This document shows, piece after piece, positions 30,904-36,156 of a stretch of 36,156 nt of DNA (its first letter is position 1; the number at the start of each line of letters is the position of its first letter). The DNA lies in assembly GCA_001799845.1 (NCBI GenBank), contig MGUG01000060.1, positions 1-36,156 on the forward strand. Reading direction: 5' to 3'. Made by a program: the position numbers and the translations under genes. The stretch comes from Elusimicrobia bacterium GWC2_64_44. Its GTDB lineage: Bacteria > Elusimicrobiota > Elusimicrobia > Elusimicrobiales > UBA9959. The notes beneath the pieces were generated by a model. That model was given only the letters and a program-made list of their open reading frames with translations. It did no database searches and was not told where the DNA came from.

Positions 30904-31989
30904 ATGCTCTACTACGCGCACTATTTAAAAGACCTCTTCAGCCCGCTGAACGTTTTCCAGTACATCACCTTCCGCGCCGGCGGCGCGGTCATGACCTCTT
31001 TCCTGCTGAGCCTCCTGATCGGCCCGTGGCTGATAGCGAAGCTGCGCACCTACAAGATAGGCCAGATCCAGCGCACCGACGGCCCGCAGACGCACCTGGC
31101 CAAGCAGGGCACCACCACCATGGGAGGCCTGCTGATCTTCCTGACGCTCGTGGTCTCCACCGCGCTGTGGGCGCGCATGGACAACCGCTTCATCCTGCTG
31201 CTGCTGTTCACCACGGTGGTGCTGGCCTTCACCGGCTGGATGGACGACTATACCAAGCTGGTAAAAAAGAATCCCAAGGGCGCCTCCTCCAGGTTCAAGT
31301 TCTCGCTGCAGATCTTCACCGCCATCGGCGTAGTGGGCTACCTGGCCGTCAACCCGCCCAACCCCGAGTACGCCAACCTCCTCTCCATTCCCTACACCAA
31401 GGAGGTCTTCCTGAACCTCGGCTTCCTCTACGCGGCGCTCGCTATGCTAGTGATCATCGGCTCGTCGAACGCCGTGAACCTCACCGACGGTCTCGACGGC
31501 CTGGCGGCGGGCTCCATAGTCTTCACCGCGCTGACCTTCGCGATCATCGCCTATGCCGCCGGCAACGTGAAGTGGGCCTCCTACCTGAAGCTGATCTACG
31601 TGGATGGCGCCGGCGAGATAACCGTCTTCCTGTCGGCCCTGATCGGCTCGTGTCTGGGCTTCCTGTGGTACAACGCGCACCCGGCCGAGGTGTTCATGGG
31701 CGACACCAGCTCGCTGTTCCTCGGCGGGGCCATCGGCACCGCGGCCATCTGCACCAAGCAGGAACTGCTGCTGCCGGTGGCCGGCGGCATCTTCCTGCTG
31801 GAGACCGTCTCGGTGATCCTGCAGATGGGCTCCTTCAAGCTGCGCAACAAGAAGCGCCTTTTCCTGATGGCCCCGATCCACCACCATTTCGAGCTGAAGG
31901 GCATCGCCGAGAGCAAGGTAACGGTGCGCTTCTGGATAGCCGGCATCATGCTGATGCTGATAGCGCTCTCGTCGCTGAAGATACGCTGA
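30904..31989 (+). CDS. mraY: Phospho-N-acetylmuramoyl-pentapeptide transferase MraY
   Basis: Integral membrane enzyme that transfers phospho-MurNAc-pentapeptide to undecaprenyl phosphate, forming lipid I. The 361-residue protein has about ten membrane helices. Motifs present are KQGTTTMGGLL, GWMDDYTKL (active-site aspartates), NAVNLTDGLDGLA, FMGDTSSLFLGG and the HHH motif APIHHHFELKG. The Ser in GDTSS is usually Gly (GDTGS or GDVGS), a minor deviation. The ATG follows GGGAG at 3 nt. It starts the second dcw block, followed at once by murD. Confidence 0.96.
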   Translation: MLYYAHYLKDLFSPLNVFQYITFRAGGAVMTSFLLSLLIGPWLIAKLRTYKIGQIQRTDGPQTHLAKQGTTTMGGLLIFLTLVVSTALWARMDNRFILLLLFTTVVLAFTGWMDDYTKLVKKNPKGASSRFKFSLQIFTAIGVVGYLAVNPPNPEYANLLSIPYTKEVFLNLGFLYAALAMLVIIGSSNAVNLTDGLDGLAAGSIVFTALTFAIIAYAAGNVKWASYLKLIYVDGAGEITVFLSALIGSCLGFLWYNAHPAEVFMGDTSSLFLGGAIGTAAICTKQELLLPVAGGIFLLETVSVILQMGSFKLRNKKRLFLMAPIHHHFELKGIAESKVTVRFWIAGIMLMLIALSSLKIR

Positions 31990-31990
31990 C

Positions 31991-33367
31991 ATGTTCGACC
32001 CTGAAAACTTCAAGAACCGCAAAGCGCTGGTGATCGGCGCCGGCAAGTCCGGCGTCGCCTGCGCGAACCTCCTGGCCGCGCGCGGCTTCTCCGTGCTGCT
32101 GTCCGACGAGAAGCCGGAGGCCGAGCTGAAAGAACGCCTCAAGGCCCTCGCCGATGCCGTGGATGTTGAGGCCGGCGGCCACTCCAGAGCCGCCTTCGCC
32201 TGCGGCTTCGCCGTAAAAAGCCCGGGCATGGCCCACGCGCACCCTTTGATAAAGGCCCTCAAGGAAAAAAAGATCCCGGTTTTCAGCGAGATAGAAATTG
32301 CGCTGGCCTTCTCGCGGGCGGGGCGGCTGCTGGCCGTGACCGGCACCAACGGCAAGACCACCACCACCACGCTGCTGGGCGAGATCATGGCGGCGGCGCT
32401 GAAGCCGCGCGGCCGCGCCCTCGTTTGCGGCAACGTCGGCATCCCGGCGGCGCAGATCGCGCCCAAAGCCCGCCCCGGCGACGCCGTAGTCATGGAGGTC
32501 TCCAGCTACCAGCTCGAGGACAGCTCAGGGCTGAAGCCCGACGCCGCCTGCGTGCTCAACGTGACCCCCGACCACCTGGACCATCACGGCGGCATGGCCG
32601 CCTACGTCAAGGCCAAGAAAAAGGTCTTCAGCTCCCAGGACAAGTCGGCCTGCTGCGTCTTCAATTACGAGGACAAGCTCTGCCGCGCCATGGCGCGCCG
32701 CTGCCCCTCGCAGGTCCTGTTCTTCTCCTCGCGCCGCGCCGGGGGCCGCCTGGCGGCCTGGACCGCCGGCGGCAAGCTGCATTTCAAGACAGGCGTCGGG
32801 ACGACCATCGCCGTGAAGCCGCCGGCCCTGCCGGGCGCGCACAACCTGGAGAACGCCCTGTGCGCCGGCCTGATGGCGCTGCACTGCGGCGCGCCGGCGG
32901 CCGCGCTGAAAAAGGTTTTCTCCTCGTTCAGGGGCGTGGAACACCGCATCGAGCCGGCCGGCGCCGTGCGCGGCGTGGCCTTCGTCAACGATTCCAAGGG
33001 CACCAACGTGGATTCCACCGTCGTGGCGCTGAAAGCCCTCGGCGCCAGGAAGAACATCTGGCTCATACTCGGCGGCCAGGGCAAAGGCCTCCCTTACGCC
33101 CCGCTGATACCGCTGATAAGGAAAAGCGTAAAAGGCGTGCTGACCATCGGCGCCGACGCGCAGAAGATAGAGGCCGAGCTCGCCGGCGCCGCGCCTGTGA
33201 TCAGCGCAGGCACGATGGAGACGGCCTGCCGCGAGGTCCTGCAGCTCGCAGACCGGGGGGACCTGGCGCTGTTCTCGCCCGCCTGCGCCTCCTTCGACCA
33301 GTTCAAGGATTTCGAGGACCGCGGCCGCAAGTTCAAAGCCTTCGTCAGGACCCTGGGCGCCAAATAA
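31991..33367 (+). CDS. murD: UDP-N-acetylmuramoylalanine-D-glutamate ligase
   Basis: Adds D-glutamate to UDP-MurNAc-L-Ala, the step before MurE. The 458-residue protein has an N-terminal Rossmann-like domain (ALVIGAGKSGVACANLL, about 12-28) and the ATP loop TGTNGKTTTTTLL (117-129). CGNVGIPAAQIA, MEVSSYQLE, LNVTPDHLDHH and FVNDSKGTNVDST are also diagnostic. The start is 1 nt after the mraY stop (TGA-C-ATG), and the stop abuts ftsW, so the genes are one operon. Confidence 0.96.
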   Translation: MFDPENFKNRKALVIGAGKSGVACANLLAARGFSVLLSDEKPEAELKERLKALADAVDVEAGGHSRAAFACGFAVKSPGMAHAHPLIKALKEKKIPVFSEIEIALAFSRAGRLLAVTGTNGKTTTTTLLGEIMAAALKPRGRALVCGNVGIPAAQIAPKARPGDAVVMEVSSYQLEDSSGLKPDAACVLNVTPDHLDHHGGMAAYVKAKKKVFSSQDKSACCVFNYEDKLCRAMARRCPSQVLFFSSRRAGGRLAAWTAGGKLHFKTGVGTTIAVKPPALPGAHNLENALCAGLMALHCGAPAAALKKVFSSFRGVEHRIEPAGAVRGVAFVNDSKGTNVDSTVVALKALGARKNIWLILGGQGKGLPYAPLIPLIRKSVKGVLTIGADAQKIEAELAGAAPVISAGTMETACREVLQLADRGDLALFSPACASFDQFKDFEDRGRKFKAFVRTLGAK

Positions 33368-34513
33368 ATGGACTTCGCCTCTAAACGCCAGAAGCCGGCC
33401 TACAACGTCATCCACAACCGCAGCCTGCGGTTCATGGATTACCCGCTCTTCTTCGTGGTCGTCATCCTCCTGATGCTGGGCCTGGTCTCGCTTTTCTCGG
33501 CGAGCGCCATCTGGGCCGGCAGCAAGGGGCTCGACACGCTCTTCTTCACCAAGAAGCAGGCGCTGTTCATGCTGACGGGCTTCGGCCTGATGGCGGCGGC
33601 CATGCGCATAGACCTGGAGCGCATACGCCCCTACATCAAGCCGGTCTTCCTGTTTACCGCCGCGCTGCTGATCCTGACGCTGTTCATGCCCAAGGTGGCC
33701 GGCGCCCGCCGCTGGATACCGCTGGGCTTCATGAAGCTGCAGACCAGCGAGTTCGCCAAGATCGTGGTCATCCTCTACCTCGCCGACTACTTCGACCGCA
33801 ACATGAGCCGCATCAAGGAGAACTGGCGCGAGCTGCTGAAGCCGCTCGGCGCCATGCTGGTCATCCTGGCCCTGATCGCCGCCGGGCCGGACCTGGGCAT
33901 CCCCGCGCTGATCTTCGGCGTGGCGCTGTTCATGGCCGGCGCCGCCGGCGTGCAGCTGAAGTTCCTGATGGCCCCGTTCCTGGCCGCCATCCCGGTGGTC
34001 ATAGCGCTGTTCATCCTCTTCCCGTACCGCATCGCGCGCCTCAAGGCGGTGCTCTCGCCGTGGAACGACACCTCGGGCACCGGCTACCAGCTGGTGCAGG
34101 GCATGCTCGCCGTCGGCTCGGGCGGCTGGTTCGGCAAGGGGCTGGGTGCGTCCAAACTCAAGCTCCTCTACATCCCCGAGCCCCACACCGATTTCATCTT
34201 TCCCGTCGTGGCGGAGGAGCTGGGTCTGGTAGGGGGGCTGTTCATTACGGGGCTCTTCACCGCCTTCCTGATCAAGGGCGCGCGCGTGGCCCGCAACGCG
34301 CCAAGCCTTTACACTTCGCTGACCGCGCTGGGCCTGACGCTGCTCATAGCGCTCCAGGCCTTCTACAATATCGGCATGTCCATCGGCATCCTGCCGACGA
34401 AGGGCATCCCGCTGCCGTTCTTCTCCTACGGCGGCTCCTCCATCTGGGCGTCCATGATCATGGTAGGCATAATCCTCAATATCTCCGCCCACAGGAGCGG
34501 CCAGCGATGGTAG
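33368..34513 (+). CDS. ftsW: Septal peptidoglycan polymerase FtsW (SEDS family)
   Basis: Glycosyltransferase that polymerises lipid II at the septum with FtsI. The 381-residue protein has about ten membrane helices. Family blocks are LFSASAIWAG, GARRWIPLGFMKLQTSEFAK, GPDLGIPAL (likely catalytic Asp near 178), SGTGYQLVQGMLAVGSGGWFGKGLG, IPEPHTDFIFPVVAEELGLVGG and LPTKGIPLPFFSYGGSS. The ATG directly follows the murD TAA. The last 7 nt overlap murG. Context with murD and murG favours FtsW over RodA. Confidence 0.95.
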   Translation: MDFASKRQKPAYNVIHNRSLRFMDYPLFFVVVILLMLGLVSLFSASAIWAGSKGLDTLFFTKKQALFMLTGFGLMAAAMRIDLERIRPYIKPVFLFTAALLILTLFMPKVAGARRWIPLGFMKLQTSEFAKIVVILYLADYFDRNMSRIKENWRELLKPLGAMLVILALIAAGPDLGIPALIFGVALFMAGAAGVQLKFLMAPFLAAIPVVIALFILFPYRIARLKAVLSPWNDTSGTGYQLVQGMLAVGSGGWFGKGLGASKLKLLYIPEPHTDFIFPVVAEELGLVGGLFITGLFTAFLIKGARVARNAPSLYTSLTALGLTLLIALQAFYNIGMSIGILPTKGIPLPFFSYGGSSIWASMIMVGIILNISAHRSGQRW

Positions 34514-35616
34514 AAAAAAAACGCGCGCTTATCGCCTCCGGCGGCACCGGCGGCCATTTTTATCCCGGCTTCGCGCTGGCGGTCGAGCTGCGCGCCCGCG
34601 GCTGGCAGCCGCTGTTCCTGGTGAAAAGAGAGGACCTCTCGCGCCCCGCGCTGGAAGAGGCGGATCTCCCTTACGCCGAGCTGGACATGGTGGCGCTGCC
34701 GCGCAGCCTCAACCCGCTGCGGCACGCGGCCTTCCTTATAAAATTCATCAGGTCCGTCGCGCTAGTCCGGCGGATGATCGCCGATTTCAAGCCCGCGGCG
34801 GTGATAGGCACCGGCAGCTACGTCGCCTTTCCGGCCGTGCTGGCCGCCCGCCTGGCCGGCGTGCCCGTCTACATCCACGAGTCCAACGCCAGGTTCGGCC
34901 TGGGCAACAGCCTGGCCGCCCGGTTCTGCCGGCGCGCGGCGCTGGGCCTGCCGGTAAAGAACAACCCTTTCGAAGCCCGCTCCGTGCTGACCGGCACGCC
35001 GATACGCGAGGCCTTCCGGCAGCCGCCCTCCCGCGAAGCGGCGCGCCGGGCGCTCGGCCTGGAGGCCAAGAAGTTCACGGTGCTGGTCTTCGGCGGCAGC
35101 CAGGGGGCGCGGCGCCTCAACGCCGCCTTCATCGCCGCCGCGAAGACGCTCAAAGGCGACCTGCAGGCGGTGCATATAACGGGCGCGAAGAATTTCGAGG
35201 ACGTGAAAGCGGCCTACGCCGCGGCCGGCCTCGACGGCGCGGCCGGGCTGCAGGTCTACGCCTACCGCGAGGACATGCCCGCGCTGCTGGCCGCCGCCGA
35301 CCTGGCGCTGGCCCGCTCCGGCGCGAGCACGGTGGCCGAGCTGCTGCAGCTTAAGAAGCCGGCCATACTGGTGCCGCTGCCCTCTTCGGCCGGGGACCAC
35401 CAGCGCCACAACGCCCTGGCCCTGGCCGACCACGGCGCCGCTCTGTGCCTGGAAGAAGGTCCGGACTTCGACAACCGGCTCGCGGCCGCCATACGCAATT
35501 TCATAGGCGACCCGGCCCGCGCCGCGGCGATGTCGGAGAGCTGTGCCAAAACCGGCATCCCGCCCGCCCTGGGGGCCGCCGCCGCGCTGGCCGACCTGGT
35601 GGAGAAGGGCGGCTGA
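34507..35616 (+). CDS. murG: UDP-GlcNAc:lipid I N-acetylglucosaminyltransferase MurG
   Basis: Peripheral membrane glycosyltransferase that converts lipid I to lipid II. The 369-residue protein has the N-terminal G-loop ASGGTGGHFYPGFALA (about 9-24), VIGTGSYVAFPAVLAA, the second G-loop FGGSQGARRLNAAF and the UDP-GlcNAc site RSGASTVAELLQLKKPAILVPLP followed by AGDHQRHNA. The ATG at 34507 lies inside the ftsW 3' end, with AGGAG 9 nt upstream. Long in-frame extension into ftsW is a high-G+C shadow. No murC, murB or ftsQAZ follow in the window. Confidence 0.96.
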   Translation: MVEKKRALIASGGTGGHFYPGFALAVELRARGWQPLFLVKREDLSRPALEEADLPYAELDMVALPRSLNPLRHAAFLIKFIRSVALVRRMIADFKPAAVIGTGSYVAFPAVLAARLAGVPVYIHESNARFGLGNSLAARFCRRAALGLPVKNNPFEARSVLTGTPIREAFRQPPSREAARRALGLEAKKFTVLVFGGSQGARRLNAAFIAAAKTLKGDLQAVHITGAKNFEDVKAAYAAAGLDGAAGLQVYAYREDMPALLAAADLALARSGASTVAELLQLKKPAILVPLPSSAGDHQRHNALALADHGAALCLEEGPDFDNRLAAAIRNFIGDPARAAAMSESCAKTGIPPALGAAAALADLVEKGG

Positions 35617-35635
35617 ATTTACGGAGGAGACTAAA

Positions 35636-36156
35636 ATGGAAATAGAGAAAGGTGCGAAGTGGGTGAAGTTCGACGTGATGGAGCGCTTCATGCGCGACGT
35701 CTTCAAGGGCATAGGCGTGCCGGCGGAGGAAGCCGCGGTCTGCGCCGACGTGCTGATAACCGCGGACAAGCTGGGCATAGACTCGCACGGCGCCTCGCGC
35801 CTGAAGCCGATCTATTATGACCGCATCAAGCAGGGCATACAGCTGCCGAAAACTAAATTCGAAGTGGTCCGCGAGACCCCGACCACGGCGGTCATCGACG
35901 GACACAACGGCATGGGCCACTACATCGCCAAGCGCGCGATGGAGCTGGCGGTGAAGAAGGCCAAGAAGTTCGGCCTCGGCATGACGGCCGTGCGCAACTC
36001 CACCCATTACGGCATAGCCGGCTACCACGCGATGCTGGCCTCCAAGGCCGGCATGATAGGCATCACCGGCACCAACGCCAGGCCGTCGGTGGCGCCCACC
36101 TTCGGCGTGGAGAACATGATGGGCACCAACCCGCTCACGTTCGCCATCCCCACCGA
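35636..36156 (+). CDS. Malate/L-lactate/ureidoglycolate dehydrogenase family protein (3' end outside window)
   Basis: NAD(P)-dependent 2-oxoacid reductase of the Ldh2/MDG superfamily; about 173 codons are visible and the frame runs off the window. It begins MEIEKGAKWVKFDVMERFMR. It shows the family blocks GIDSHGASRL (about 48-57), IDGHNGMGHYIAKRAMELAV, the catalytic-His motif RNSTHYGIAGYHAMLA, and GTNARPSVAPTFG-x4-MGTNPLTFAIPT. A strong GGAGGAG lies 6 nt before the ATG. Substrate (malate, lactate or another 2-hydroxyacid) cannot be decided from this part. It starts 19 nt after murG, but is functionally unrelated to the cell-wall genes. Confidence 0.92.
   Translation, partial: MEIEKGAKWVKFDVMERFMRDVFKGIGVPAEEAAVCADVLITADKLGIDSHGASRLKPIYYDRIKQGIQLPKTKFEVVRETPTTAVIDGHNGMGHYIAKRAMELAVKKAKKFGLGMTAVRNSTHYGIAGYHAMLASKAGMIGITGTNARPSVAPTFGVENMMGTNPLTFAIPT

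Overview
The window is a gene-dense, GC-rich chromosomal segment (roughly 64% G+C by eye, strongly G/C-biased third codon positions) of a diderm bacterium. An Omp85-type outer-membrane barrel indicates an outer membrane, and the DNPR motif in MurE indicates meso-diaminopimelate peptidoglycan. Eukaryote/archaeal-type GlyRS and ProRS, the rpmH-rnpA-yidD-yidC-khpB-mnmE-mnmG-rsmG block and an adjacent division/cell-wall (dcw) cluster fit an Elusimicrobiota-like lineage. That assignment is inference; no phylogeny was run. No rRNA, tRNA, CRISPR array, phage or transposase gene was found.

Layout. (1) 1-712: minus-strand rpsB, cut by the window edge and carrying an exact 45-bp tandem duplication there. 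(2) 713-1247: a long intergenic region with the rpsB promoter and two large inverted repeats. (3) 1248-4725: a tight operon of glutamine-dependent NAD synthetase, a POTRA-less Omp85-like barrel and a Nudix hydrolase. (4) 6790-4784, minus strand: recO followed by two shrunken but intact homologues of the heterotetrameric glycyl-tRNA synthetase subunits GlyQ and GlyS. Divergent from them is a complete homodimeric-type GlyRS (6914-8302). (5) 8357-16445: rpmH-rnpA-yidD-yidC-khpB, a terminator, then mnmE, a polytopic membrane protein, mnmG and rsmG. Where many genomes have parAB there is a membrane protein and a membrane-anchored gluzincin peptidase. (6) 18147-18461: a perfect 28-bp-arm palindrome, a terminator, and a near-consensus promoter with a G8 tract in its spacer followed by MraZ-type boxes. 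(7) 18462-25046: mraZ-rsmH-(56-aa gene)-ftsL-ftsI-murE-murF. (8) 25080-30767: proS, tldD-tldE between two near-identical hairpins, and a convergent secreted clostripain-family peptidase, together splitting the dcw cluster. (9) 30904-35616: mraY-murD-ftsW-murG, then the start of an Ldh2-family dehydrogenase.

Functionally, regions 7 and 9 cover peptidoglycan precursor synthesis from UDP-MurNAc-L-Ala-D-Glu to lipid II (murE, murF, mraY, murG; murD makes the MurE substrate) and septal polymerisation and cross-linking (ftsW, ftsI, ftsL). Region 5 covers membrane-protein insertion, RNase P and tRNA/rRNA modification.

The strongest candidate for something undescribed is the reduced GlyQ/GlyS-like pair kept as a coupled operon beside a full replacement GlyRS. 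Other notable points are a recurring TANNNT box 6-9 nt upstream of start codons (possible leaderless transcription), a potentially slippage-prone promoter for the division operon, a 56-aa gene inside the dcw cluster, a KhpB with an RGG linker and a degenerate KH loop, and a YidC with Gln at the usual groove arginine.
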